From Stenotrophomonas sp. UBA7346 (GTDB taxonomy: Bacteria; Pseudomonadota; Gammaproteobacteria; Xanthomonadales; Xanthomonadaceae): a DNA stretch of 62,171 bases. Position numbers and translations under genes: made by a program. The DNA lies in the NCBI GenBank assembly GCA_002471015.1, contig DKPB01000011.1, positions 1 through 62,171 of the forward strand, read 5' to 3'. A model generated the notes under the pieces. The model was not told the origin of the DNA. It ran no database searches and saw only the letters and a program-made list of their open reading frames with translations. The stretch's first letter is position 1, and the number at the start of each line of letters is the position of its first letter. This document shows, piece after piece, positions 8,948 to 17,562 of the stretch.

Positions 8948-9102
8948 GAGACGGCGCAGCGGCAAGGAACGGCGCAAGCCGCGAAGCTGGCCCTGTTGAA
9001 ACACCTCGGTGCAACAGCGATAGCGCCGTTGCGGGTATGGAAGCACGCTGAGCTGATTGATTCCTGGTCTCACGGCGTACGCCGCCCCTGCCGCTGCGCT
9101 GA

Positions 9103-10389
9103 TCAGAACTTCAACCAGCCGGTGAGGGCGTGCAGCAGCAGGCCGATCAGGCCGCCGACCAGGGTGCCGTTGAAGCGGATGTATTGCAGGTCGCGGCCGA
9201 CGCTGAGTTCCAGCTGTTCGACCAGCTTGTTCTCGTCCCAGCCCTTCACGGTCTGGGCGATGTGCTCGGTGACACCGCTGCGCAGGCGGTTGGTCAGCTT
9301 CTCCGCACCGGACAGCATGTGCTGGTTGAGGGCATCGCGCAGGGCCGGGTCGCTGCCGATGCTGGCGCCAAGCCGGCCCAGGCTACGTTCCAGGTGCCCG
9401 GCCAATACCGAGTCCTCGCGGGACAGGTCGCTGCGCAGGTACTCGTGGATGCGCTGCCACAGGCCTTGCACGTAGTCCTGCACGGCCGGGTGGTCGATCA
9501 CCTGCTGCTTGAGTGCGTCCACCCTGGCGGCCAATGCCGGGTCCTCGCGCAGGCGGCGCATGTAGTTGCCCAGCCACAGCGCGTAGTCCTGGCGCAGCGG
9601 ATGGTCGGGCTGGGAGAGGATGGCCTGCAGTTCTTCCAGGCCTGCGCGTGCCAGCCGGTCCGCCAGCGAATCGCCGATCTCGTCGATGGGTTTGACCCAG
9701 TCCACCGTGCTGGCCAGCTTGGGCCATTCCTTGCGGATGTAGCGCACGATCAGCGCCGAGGCCTGCTGCCGCACCTTGTCGTTGTCCAGCCAGTTGGCCA
9801 CGCGGGTAAGCCCTTCATCGAGCACGCGCTGGTGGCGATTGTCGGCGGTGAGCAGGCCCAGCAGTTCACCGGCGGTGGCCGCCGCGTTCCATTGCCGCAG
9901 CTGGGCGACGACAAAGCCCTGGATGGAACGGCGCACGGCGGCTTCGTCCAACAGATCCAGCGCCTGCACCGCCCAGCCGCGCGCCATGCCGGCCAGCATC
10001 CTGGCCTGCGCCGGCTGCGACAGCCATTCGCCCAAGCGGGTGGCGGGGTCGAATACCTTCAGTTTGGCCAGCAGCGCTTCCGGCTCCAGGAAGTGATCGC
10101 GCACGAATACCGCCAGGCTGTCGGCAATGCGTGCCTTGTTGCGTGGGATGATGGCGGTGTGCGGAATGGGCAGGTTGAGCGGGCGCCGGAACAGCGCCAC
10201 CACCGCAAACCAATCGGCCAGTGCACCGACCGTGGCGGCCTCGCAGAACGCGCCCACCCAGGCCCAGATGCCACGCTCGCCGTTGACATGGCTGACGATG
10301 AAGCCGGCCAGCATGGCCAGCAGCATCGCCAGCGCATAGGCCTTGAGCCGGCGCAGCTGCGCGCGGCGGGGATCAGCGGTCGGGCTCAC
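9103..10389 (-). CDS. DUF445 family membrane protein
   Basis: A 428-residue protein of the DUF445 (YjiN-like) family. It has an N-terminal helix at about 17-33 followed by the family hallmark GALADWFAVVALFRRP and IPHTAIIPRNK. A long helical soluble region comes next, then a C-terminal helix (about 405-425). The family's function is not established; it is a membrane-anchored helical protein. The stop and start are clear, and the gene is read in the same direction as the three small genes upstream, with only a 3-base gap to the nearest. The 155 bases between it and the PLP enzyme gene hold nothing recognisable. Confidence 0.85.
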   Translation of the reverse strand: MSPTADPRRAQLRRLKAYALAMLLAMLAGFIVSHVNGERGIWAWVGAFCEAATVGALADWFAVVALFRRPLNLPIPHTAIIPRNKARIADSLAVFVRDHFLEPEALLAKLKVFDPATRLGEWLSQPAQARMLAGMARGWAVQALDLLDEAAVRRSIQGFVVAQLRQWNAAATAGELLGLLTADNRHQRVLDEGLTRVANWLDNDKVRQQASALIVRYIRKEWPKLASTVDWVKPIDEIGDSLADRLARAGLEELQAILSQPDHPLRQDYALWLGNYMRRLREDPALAARVDALKQQVIDHPAVQDYVQGLWQRIHEYLRSDLSREDSVLAGHLERSLGRLGASIGSDPALRDALNQHMLSGAEKLTNRLRSGVTEHIAQTVKGWDENKLVEQLELSVGRDLQYIRFNGTLVGGLIGLLLHALTGWLKF

Positions 10390-10392
10390 GGC

Positions 10393-10821
10393 TCAGGCGT
10401 CATCGTTGCGGGCCAGCGTGCGGCGGAAGCAGTGTCGCCCGGCCGGATGCGCCCATTCGTTGAGCGCGGCGCGGCGCGGACCATCGGCGCTGCTGGTGTC
10501 AAAGCGTGCGCATAGTTCAAAGTGGCTCGCATCCAGCGGCCGGTAGCTGAAGTCCGGACCGCCCGCGGGGTCGCTGCTGGACAGTGCCACCCCGGGCTGC
10601 TCGAGCAGGGCCTGGATGTCGGCGGGCAGGGCATCGTGCTCGCGCCAATAGCTGCGGGCCGCGCTGTCCAGCGCCTGCAGTTCGGACAGGCGGGCGCCAT
10701 CCAGGCGCTTGAGCCGCTGCTGGTTGGGGGAATCGATCACCCATACCCCGGCGGCAATGGCGGCGGCGGTGACCAGGCCGGTGGCCCAGAGGACCCGGCT
10801 GCCCCAAGGGGTGCGGCTCAT
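10393..10821 (-). CDS. Single-helix membrane protein, unknown function
   Basis: A 142-residue protein with one N-terminal membrane helix (about 10-29), then a domain rich in charged residues with two cysteines near the C-terminus. No known family was recognised. Its ATG overlaps the stop of the DUF5671 gene (ATGA), and it ends three bases before the DUF445 gene, so the three form one transcription unit. The periplasmic part could interact with one of its membrane neighbours; nothing more can be said from sequence. Confidence 0.72.
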   Translation of the reverse strand: MSRTPWGSRVLWATGLVTAAAIAAGVWVIDSPNQQRLKRLDGARLSELQALDSAARSYWREHDALPADIQALLEQPGVALSSSDPAGGPDFSYRPLDASHFELCARFDTSSADGPRRAALNEWAHPAGRHCFRRTLARNDDA

Positions 10822-11465
10822 GCGTCTACCTCCTCTTGGCGCAGGTCCCACAGGTAGTAGCCAAACACGGTACCGGCGATGGCGGCGACCACCGCCACCT
10901 TCAGCACGAAGCGCAGGCTCAGGTCGCCACCAAGCAGGTTGTAGACCAGCGCGGTCAGGTCGCCGATCAGGACGATGGCGGCGACGAACAGGGTCAGGTA
11001 GGTGAGCCAGCGGCGTACCGGTGACAGGCGCTTGATCGGGTGGCGGTCAACATCAAGGCTGACCCGGCGGGCAACGAAGGCAAATACCGGGAACGCGATC
11101 ACCAGTGCCGAGATCGCCCAGCGGATGCCGCCGTCCAGGCGCAGGCGTTGCCAGTCGGCATCGGCTGGATCGGGCAGCAGGTATTCGATCAGCTGGAACA
11201 GCAGGCTGCCCAGGTTCCAGGCGAAGAAATACAGCGTGCTGAACAACACCAGGTAGGCAAAGGCCTCGCGCGCCGACAAGGAGGCGCGCGGGCGCGGCAC
11301 CGGCAGGGCAAAGTCCACCTCGGCCCAGCCGTCGAGCACGCCGCTGATCTGCTGTTCACTCCAGCCGGCCGCCAACAAGGCGGTGCTGACCTGCTGGCGG
11401 CTATGCCCGCGCATCAGCGCGTCGCGGACAAAGCTTTCAAGTTCCGGGGAGGCCGAGGCCATCAC
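10818..11465 (-). CDS. DUF5671 domain membrane protein
   Basis: A 215-residue protein. Residues 1-50 look like a small helical domain (ELESFVRDALMRGHSRQQVS) seen in prokaryotic membrane proteins. It is followed by four to five helices between about 65 and 205 in the pattern of DUF5671. Function is unknown. Two tandem ATGs (11465, 11462) are possible starts; an AAGGAG ribosome site lies just upstream. It is first in a minus-strand group with a single-helix protein and DUF445. Confidence 0.78.
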   Translation of the reverse strand: MMASASPELESFVRDALMRGHSRQQVSTALLAAGWSEQQISGVLDGWAEVDFALPVPRPRASLSAREAFAYLVLFSTLYFFAWNLGSLLFQLIEYLLPDPADADWQRLRLDGGIRWAISALVIAFPVFAFVARRVSLDVDRHPIKRLSPVRRWLTYLTLFVAAIVLIGDLTALVYNLLGGDLSLRFVLKVAVVAAIAGTVFGYYLWDLRQEEVDA

Positions 11466-11513
11466 ATGCTCCTTGCAGGGATGTCAGCAGCCTAGGGGCC
11501 GGGCTCGGCGCGA

Positions 11514-12398
11514 TCAAGCCTCGGTTGCAGGTTCGGCCTGGGCGGCCAGCATGCGCGCGCGCAGTGCGTCCAGCTCCATGCGCAGGGCCTGGTTCTCGGC
11601 GGTGAGCGAGGCCACACGCTGGCGCAGGGCCTGCACTTCCGGGCTTTCGCTGCTGCCGTCCAGGCCTTCCGCCTCGGCCATGCTCAGCGGCTGCGCCGCG
11701 TCGTCGGCATCCTCACGCGCCGGCTTGGGCTTGCGCTTGCTTTCACGCACGCGCTTGGCGGCCTGCTTGAGCTCGTCCTTGCCGCCACGTGCTGCCGCGC
11801 GCTGTTCTTCCTCGGGCAGGCTGGCCACGGTGGCTGCCGCACTCAGCGAGATCGCGCCCACGCGCATCGCCTCGATCACCTCGGCGGTGGCGTGCTCATG
11901 GATCTTCTCGATCATCGTCACCTGGCTGGGGCTGAGCTTGGCCTCGCGAGCCAGATCGGCCTTGGACAGCTTGGGTGCCGGCTCCCACGGCGGGGTGTCG
12001 CTGTCGTCGCCGGCCTCGCTGAGGGTGGCTTCGCCATCGCTTTCGCGGCGCAACTGCTCCTGTTCAGCCCGGCGCCGCGCCTCCAGGATGTCGCGCTTGC
12101 GCAGTGCCAGCACGCCGCGCTGGTAATCGGACACGCTGCGACGCCCCAGGTGCTGCTCGATCATCCAAAGATGCACGTCATCCATGGATTTGAAACGTGT
12201 GTTCTGCACCGTGTTGAACGGAATGCCGTGCTTGCTGCAGATGCCGTAACGGTTGTGGCCGTCGATCAGCACATCGCCCCACAGCACCAGTGCATCGCGG
12301 CAGCCTTCGGCCAGCAGACTGCGCTCCAGCGCGTCGTGTTCGTCCTGCGTGAGCGGGTCGATATAGGCCTTGAGTTCCTGGTTGACGATGATGTCCAT
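11514..12398 (-). CDS. Orphan ParB-like nuclease-fold DNA-binding protein
   Basis: A 294-residue protein. Residues 1-60 resemble the ParB/sulfiredoxin fold, with LIDGHNRYGI in place of the usual GERR box. A middle segment (about 150-200) holds a helix-turn-helix-like stretch (KADLAREAKLSPSQVTMIEK), and the C-terminus is a coiled coil (about 250-285) rich in A, L and E. It resembles proteins annotated as plasmid replication/partition-related in xanthomonads. No ParA and no mobile-element genes lie nearby, so a role in plasmid partition is unlikely; a chromosomal DNA-binding or regulatory job is inferred. Residue 1 is well placed and the gene stands alone between DUF5671 and an aldehyde dehydrogenase read divergently. 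Confidence 0.78.
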   Translation of the reverse strand: MDIIVNQELKAYIDPLTQDEHDALERSLLAEGCRDALVLWGDVLIDGHNRYGICSKHGIPFNTVQNTRFKSMDDVHLWMIEQHLGRRSVSDYQRGVLALRKRDILEARRRAEQEQLRRESDGEATLSEAGDDSDTPPWEPAPKLSKADLAREAKLSPSQVTMIEKIHEHATAEVIEAMRVGAISLSAAATVASLPEEEQRAAARGGKDELKQAAKRVRESKRKPKPAREDADDAAQPLSMAEAEGLDGSSESPEVQALRQRVASLTAENQALRMELDALRARMLAAQAEPATEA

Positions 12399-12557
12399 TG
12401 CGCTGCCGGTTGAAACATTGGGCCGGCATTGTGAAGCCCGCGACGGTCAGCGCCAACCCTTGCAATCGCGCCGGTTTGGGTATCCACACCAGCTGTGCAG
12501 GGGCGGCGGCGTACCATGAACGCATCGCCGCAAAGCGCCACCACCGGGAAAACGACC

Positions 12558-14060
12558 ATGAACAGCCCCCATATCCGCGAACAATGGCAGGCGCTGGCTG
12601 ACAGCGTCTCGTTGCGTACCCGCGCGTTCATCAACGGCCAGTACGTGGATGCCGCGTCCGGCGCCACCTTCGACTGCATCAGCCCGATTGACGGACGCGT
12701 GCTGGGGCGGGTGGCCGAGTGCGGGCAGGTGGATGTTGATCGCGCGGTGGCTGCTGCGCGGCGCAGTTTCGATGCCGGGCATTGGGCAGCACTGAAGCCC
12801 TCCAAGCGCAAGCACCATCTGCTGAAGCTGGCGGCCCTGGTCGAGCAGCATGCTGATGAACTGGCCGTGCTGGAAACCCTGGACATGGGCAAGCCGGTAG
12901 CCGAGGCGCGCAGTGTCGATATCGGCGGGGTGATCCGCTGCATCCAGTGGACGGCCGAAGCGGTGGACAAGCTGTATGGCGAAGTAGCGCCAACCGGCGC
13001 CAACGAGCTGGGCCTGATAACCCGGGAACCCTTGGGCGTGATCGCGGCCATCGTGCCGTGGAATTTCCCGCTGCTGATGGCTGCCTGGAAGATCGCACCG
13101 GCCTTGGCGGCCGGCAACTCGGTGGTGCTGAAGCCCTCGGAGAAGTCGCCGCTGAGCGCGCTGCGCTTCGCCGAACTGGTAGCCGAGGCCGGCATTGCCG
13201 ACGGGGTGTTCAACGTGGTGCCCGGCAATGGCAAGGGCGCGGGTGAGCCGCTGGCGCTGCATATGGACGTGGACGGGCTGGTGTTCACCGGTTCCACCGC
13301 GGTAGGCAAGCGTCTGCTGCAGTGTGCGGGCCTGTCCAACATGAAGCGCGCCTACATGGAATGCGGCGGCAAGAGCCCGAACCTCGTGTTTGCCGATGCG
13401 CACGATCTGGACAAAGCGGCGGCAGCCGCTGCGTCCGGCATTTTCTACAATCAGGGCGAGGTATGCACAGCGGCCTCGCGGCTGCTGGTGGAGCGCTCGA
13501 TCAAGGATGAATTCGTGGCACGGGTGGTCGAGCACGGCCGGCACATGCAGCCGGCGCATCCCTTCGAGCCGAAGGCGGCGATGGGCGCGATGGTGGACGA
13601 GGCCCAGGCGCAGCGCGTATTGGGCTATATCGAAGCAGGCACCGCCGAGGGCGCGCGGCTGTTGTTGGGCGGCAAGCGCGCGCAGGTGGTGGAGGGTGGC
13701 TGCTATATCGAGCCCACGGTATTTGACGAGGTGAGCCCACAGCAGCGCATCGCGCGCGAGGAGATCTTCGGCCCGGTACTGTCGGTGATCGCCTTTGATG
13801 GGGAGCAGCAGGCGCTGCAGCTGGCCAATGATAGTGAATATGGATTGGCGGCCGGTGTATGGACCCGCGACATCGCGCGCGCGCACCGTGTTGCGCGCGG
13901 CCTGCGTGCTGGCAGTGTGTGGGTCAACTACTGGGATGGTGGTGACATGACCGCCCCGTTTGGTGGTTACAAGCAATCGGGTAATGGGCGCGACAAATCC
14001 CTGCATGCCTTCGACAAATACACTGAGATGAAAGCGACCTGGATCAATCTGGAGGGCTGA
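12558..14060 (+). CDS. puuC: Gamma-glutamyl-gamma-aminobutyraldehyde dehydrogenase
   Basis: A 500-residue NAD(P)-dependent aldehyde dehydrogenase. It carries the substrate/cofactor motif VPWNFPLLMAAWK, catalytic glutamate in MECGGKSPN, and catalytic cysteine in NQGEVCTAASR. Overall similarity is to PuuC/AldH, which oxidises gamma-glutamyl-GABA-aldehyde in the putrescine pathway. The ATG at 12558 has GGGAA seven bases upstream; an upstream ATG at 12516 lacks this. It lies 7-8 kb from PuuB/PuuD/PuuA genes in the same window, which supports this substrate over a generic aldehyde. Such enzymes are promiscuous, so the name is a best fit. Confidence 0.85.
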   Translation: MNSPHIREQWQALADSVSLRTRAFINGQYVDAASGATFDCISPIDGRVLGRVAECGQVDVDRAVAAARRSFDAGHWAALKPSKRKHHLLKLAALVEQHADELAVLETLDMGKPVAEARSVDIGGVIRCIQWTAEAVDKLYGEVAPTGANELGLITREPLGVIAAIVPWNFPLLMAAWKIAPALAAGNSVVLKPSEKSPLSALRFAELVAEAGIADGVFNVVPGNGKGAGEPLALHMDVDGLVFTGSTAVGKRLLQCAGLSNMKRAYMECGGKSPNLVFADAHDLDKAAAAAASGIFYNQGEVCTAASRLLVERSIKDEFVARVVEHGRHMQPAHPFEPKAAMGAMVDEAQAQRVLGYIEAGTAEGARLLLGGKRAQVVEGGCYIEPTVFDEVSPQQRIAREEIFGPVLSVIAFDGEQQALQLANDSEYGLAAGVWTRDIARAHRVARGLRAGSVWVNYWDGGDMTAPFGGYKQSGNGRDKSLHAFDKYTEMKATWINLEG

Positions 14061-14078
14061 TGATTGCCCCTTTGTCGC

Positions 14079-14157
14079 CCCCCCCCCTTGGCTGCGCCAA
14101 AAGGGGGGCTGTTGCCCCCTCCCTTTCGCGCAGCGAAGGGGAGGGCTGGGGAGGGGT
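14079..14157. repeat. G/C-run palindrome plus CCCTCCC element
   Basis: A poly-C/poly-G palindrome (14079-14109, centred on TTGGCTGCGCCAA) is followed by a copy of the C/G-rich palindrome that recurs throughout the window (14115-14157). Just beyond, at about 14267-14288, there is a short tandem repeat of ACTTGCCA. The region fills the gap after the aldehyde dehydrogenase gene. Confidence 0.75.
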
Positions 14158-14299
14158 TGGCTTTTGAGGCTTTGCAAGCGACAGCAACAGTTCCTGCCTC
14201 CCGTGTGCCACGACAACAACGACACAGCGCTTGCCAGCAACAACATCTGCAGCCAAGGTTGGGTGCCAACTTGCCAACTTGCCAACCCCGTTCCCGAAA

Positions 14300-14587
14300 A
14301 TGCTGAAAGTCATCGCGCAGGATTTCATCAAACCCGAGCACATCGACGATGTGTTGCCGCTGTACCGCGAACTGGTGCGGCAAACCCGCCTTGAGCCCGC
14401 TTGCATTGCCTACGATCTGTTCGTCGACCAGACCGATCCCGGCCATTTCATCTTCATCGAGCAATGGCCCGATCGCGCGGCATTGGATGCACACTGCGCC
14501 AGCGCGCACTTCCAGCGGCTGGTGCCGATGATCGACCAGTACCAGCGTCAGCCAGGCACCTTCCTGTTCATGGATGCATTTGCCTGA
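14300..14587 (+). CDS. ABM-domain monooxygenase-like small protein
   Basis: A 95-residue antibiotic-biosynthesis-monooxygenase (ABM, dimeric alpha/beta barrel) protein, similar to YgiN-type quinol monooxygenases. Family features include YRELVRQTRLEPACIAYDL and EQWPDRAALDAH, with His in AHF near residue 70. Members act on small aromatic or quinone substrates without a cofactor; the substrate here is unknown. The ATG at 14300 starts the conserved domain at residue 1. The gene is isolated between repeats and a convergent PepSY protein. Confidence 0.82.
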   Translation: MLKVIAQDFIKPEHIDDVLPLYRELVRQTRLEPACIAYDLFVDQTDPGHFIFIEQWPDRAALDAHCASAHFQRLVPMIDQYQRQPGTFLFMDAFA

Positions 14588-14593
14588 GCATGG

Positions 14594-14624
14594 GCGAGGC
14601 GGTGCCAGTCCGGGACCGCCTCGC
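14594..14624. terminator. Shared hairpin between convergent genes
   Basis: A perfect 10-bp stem (GCGAGGCGGT / ACCGCCTCGC) with an 11-base loop lies seven bases after the ABM stop and seven bases before the end of the convergent PepSY gene. The T-run is poor, but the position fits a bidirectional terminator. Confidence 0.5.
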
Positions 14625-14630
14625 TGCCCC

Positions 14631-15068
14631 TCAATCCTTTTCCTGGGCAACCACCGCACCCGTCGCCGGGTCCAGGTGGACCTCGACCTTCTCGCCGGCG
14701 GCGGTCCTGCCCTTGGCCTTCCACATGCCGTCGTCCAGCTTTACATCACTGACGCCGGTGTAGCCGGCGCTGGACAGCTGCGCGCGGATATCGGCTTCGC
14801 TCAACTGCGAGACCGCCTTGTCGGGGTAGACGGTGCCGTTTCGAGGATCCAGCCTTACGTCGACCTGCCTGCCATCCGCACTCCTGGCATCGGCCTCCCA
14901 CATGCCGTCGTCGAACTTGATGTCCTTCACATCCGTATAGCCCTGCGCTTCGAGCTGGGCGCGTACCTGTGGTGCGGTCAACGCGTTCTGGGCCTGGGCC
15001 AGGCCGATGCCGGCCATCAGAAAGCCTGCGCTGAGCAGGGCGGTGCAAAGGGGTCGTCTGGTCATCAT
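14631..15068 (-). CDS. Secreted double-PepSY domain protein
   Basis: A 145-residue exported protein. The signal peptide ends near AQA at residue 27. Residues 30-83 and 89-142 are two clearly related PepSY-like repeats, sharing RAQLxxxGYTxVxD, DDGMW and V.LDP.xG.V. Such small PepSY proteins are thought to act as periplasmic inhibitors or chaperones of proteases; a function here is unproven. The ATG at 15068 has AAGGAG six bases upstream; a second ATG follows immediately. It stands alone between converging ABM and co-directional oleate hydratase genes. Confidence 0.83.
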   Translation of the reverse strand: MMTRRPLCTALLSAGFLMAGIGLAQAQNALTAPQVRAQLEAQGYTDVKDIKFDDGMWEADARSADGRQVDVRLDPRNGTVYPDKAVSQLSEADIRAQLSSAGYTGVSDVKLDDGMWKAKGRTAAGEKVEVHLDPATGAVVAQEKD

Positions 15069-15255
15069 GGTGTGCTCCTTCGGATTCCTCGCGCTTGTGG
15101 CGCGGGTCAAACCCTAAACGGCCGATCCTGTACCGCGGCGTGAATCCTGGCGCAGGGGCGCAGCGGCACGAAAGGGCGGTTAACGGATGTGCAGGGCAGG
15201 GCAAGAACATGTCTGCAGGGGGTTATCCGGCCGCCCTGCAGGCGTGATCTACCAG

Positions 15256-15289
15256 GACATCGCCGGGTACCTGGCCCCCCGGCGATGTC
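15256..15289 (-). terminator. Hairpin after oleate hydratase gene
   Basis: A perfect 12-bp stem (GACATCGCCGGG / CCCGGCGATGTC) with a ten-base loop starts about ten bases past the oleate hydratase stop on the minus strand. There is no T-run, so it may be a 3'-end stabiliser rather than an intrinsic terminator. Confidence 0.5.
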
Positions 15290-15299
15290 GCCGCTGGCA

Positions 15300-17267
15300 T
15301 CAGTTGCCGCTGCGCTTGCGCAACTGCGAGGCAAAGCGGTCCAGCCACTGTGCGAAACCCTGCAGTACCGCACCGCCCTTGTCACGCAATGCGACCAGCT
15401 CTGTTTCCAGACGCTCGCGCCGGGTGGTTTCACCTTCGTTGTCTGGCAACGGCGGCAGGATGTGGGCGAAGTAGGTGTCGTCCAGCAGCTTGTGCAACAG
15501 CCGCTCGCCAATGAAAGGCTCGCCGTTGTTGAGGGCGCGCGCACCTTTCAGCAGGTTGCGTATGTCGTATTGGGTGGGGCTGAGGTCCGGCACCTGCTTT
15601 GGCAGGTCAAGCAGGCTGTAGACCGCGATGCGCGCTGTGCGCACCGAACTTTCCATGGTGAAAACGACGTCGTTGGCGGTTTCCACGAACTGGCCCACCA
15701 GGGCCAGATTGGTGCAGCCGGCCGGCACCACCTGTGGGCGATCACCGGCTGCCCGCGGCATGAACTGCGCCGTGATGTAGGGCATCAGCGCCAGGCGTGC
15801 CTTGGTATGCGGCAGGATGGCATCGAGCTGGTCCGCGATGCCCAGGTGGTGGCAGAGCTCGGCGATGATCTCGCGTCCGGTACATTCGGGCATCGCTTTC
15901 TTGACGAAATTGCCCGGTTGGTCCATCAGCAGCGCATAGACCCACATCACCACGGTGTCCTTCGGCTGGCCCGGGAAGTGTGGTTGACGGTTGATGGTGA
16001 CGCTCAGCACCCAATTGGAGTCGGTGAAGGTGATGATGCCGCCGGTGACTGTACGTCCTGAATCTGGAGGGTTGACCGACAGCGCGGCGAGCTTTTCAAC
16101 CAGTGGTGACGGCCTGCAGGTGAGAGTGGCCGACTCCCACATCGAGCGGTCGATGTCGCCGCAGAATTTGTCAGGCTTGCCAAACACCGGCGACTTGGCC
16201 GCAAGGTTGCGCCACAGGCCCCAGCTGCTGCCCTCGGCGGGGCCGCCGTGGCGCTTTTCTAGCACAGGCACGGTATCGAGATCGCCATAGGCGGTGTCTT
16301 CGGTCATCGAGCCCGTCAAGCCGATCACCAGGTCGCGCGGAGCCACCTCAAGCCGCCCGTCGCCTTGCCGGGTGCGGGTATGCAGTGCGGTGACCGTGCG
16401 CTCCTCGCCTTGCAGTTCGAAGTCCATGTCCAGCACCTGCGTGCCCAATTTCACCTGAACCCCCTTCTCGCGCAACAGCTTGATCAGCGGGGTGACGAAG
16501 GTGTCGTACTGATTGAACTTGGGGAACACCAGTGTCGACATGTCGCCGAAGCCGTCGATGGCATCGAGGAACCGATGCATGTACAGCTTCATTTCCAGCA
16601 GGCTGTGCCAGTTCTCGAAGGCGAACATGGAGCGGAACAGGAACCAGAAATTGCTGGTGAGGAACCCTGCGCTGAAGTGATCCTCGATGGTCAGGTCGTC
16701 CAGTTGGTCCTTGCGCTTGAGCAGCAGGCTGACAACCTCCCATTGCTGCTTGCGGGTAAGGCCGAAGCGGCTGAAGTCGGGCACTACCTGGCCCTGCATG
16801 TGCATCAAACGTGACTTGGACCAGTTGGGGTCGGCATCATTGGCCAGGCGGTACTCGTCGAGCACGCTGAAGCCTGCGGGCAGTTCCAGCGCCGGCACGT
16901 CCTGGAACATGTCCCAGAGGTTGTCGTAGTTCCAGTTCATCTCGCGGCCGCCGCGCACGATATAGCCATCCTCGGCATTGCCGGCACCGTCCAGCGAACC
17001 TCCTTCGATATCCAGGCCCTCGATCAAGGTGATGTTCTCGCCCGGCATATGGCCATCGCGGATCAGGTAGAAGGCAGCGGCCATGCCGGCGATGCCGCCG
17101 CCGACGATCCAGGCCTTGCGGGTTTCTATGCCTTCGGTGGGCAGTGGCTTGAAGCGCTGGTAGTTGCCGACCATGTCCGGCGGCGGCAGGGTGTTGAGGG
17201 GGGTGTTATGCCAGTAGCGGCGAGTTGCGTCGGGGGCGTGGTCGAAGCGCGGGGTGGATTCGCTCAT
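15300..17267 (-). CDS. ohyA: Oleate hydratase
   Basis: A 655-residue FAD-binding protein of the myosin-cross-reactive-antigen family, which adds water across the cis-9 double bond of oleic acid to give 10-hydroxystearate. The FAD Rossmann motif GGGIAGMAAAF lies at about 56-66, and the family stretches IEGLDIEGGSLDGAGN and RGGREMNWNYDNLWDM follow. Length is normal. The start at 17267 follows a good AGGAG site; an upstream frame extension to 17333 is not needed. It is divergent from an MFS transporter with about 295 bases between. The role is detoxification of unsaturated fatty acids or lipid remodelling at the inner face of the membrane. Confidence 0.95.
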   Translation of the reverse strand: MSESTPRFDHAPDATRRYWHNTPLNTLPPPDMVGNYQRFKPLPTEGIETRKAWIVGGGIAGMAAAFYLIRDGHMPGENITLIEGLDIEGGSLDGAGNAEDGYIVRGGREMNWNYDNLWDMFQDVPALELPAGFSVLDEYRLANDADPNWSKSRLMHMQGQVVPDFSRFGLTRKQQWEVVSLLLKRKDQLDDLTIEDHFSAGFLTSNFWFLFRSMFAFENWHSLLEMKLYMHRFLDAIDGFGDMSTLVFPKFNQYDTFVTPLIKLLREKGVQVKLGTQVLDMDFELQGEERTVTALHTRTRQGDGRLEVAPRDLVIGLTGSMTEDTAYGDLDTVPVLEKRHGGPAEGSSWGLWRNLAAKSPVFGKPDKFCGDIDRSMWESATLTCRPSPLVEKLAALSVNPPDSGRTVTGGIITFTDSNWVLSVTINRQPHFPGQPKDTVVMWVYALLMDQPGNFVKKAMPECTGREIIAELCHHLGIADQLDAILPHTKARLALMPYITAQFMPRAAGDRPQVVPAGCTNLALVGQFVETANDVVFTMESSVRTARIAVYSLLDLPKQVPDLSPTQYDIRNLLKGARALNNGEPFIGERLLHKLLDDTYFAHILPPLPDNEGETTRRERLETELVALRDKGGAVLQGFAQWLDRFASQLRKRSGN

Positions 17268-17562
17268 GGGATTCTCCTGATGCTTGGGGGAGGTACACAA
17301 GGAACTTGCCGAGCGTAAACGGCGCTCGGTCAAGCTGCGTTACAGCCAGGTAAAAGCGGGCGGAAAAGCGTGATAGGTGGCACGCGACACGGTCCCGGGC
17401 GGTATCGGGCAGATCGGCAACGCGCTTTCCGCCAAGCTGCCCAGGCGGGCGGGGGCCAGGACAGCCCGTCGGCGCTGCGGGACATCCGTGTCGCCTGCAA
17501 CCAATTGCGGGGAACCGAGGGCTGCGTGGCAGACTGCCGTCACTGTTTCCGCCGCCACCACC

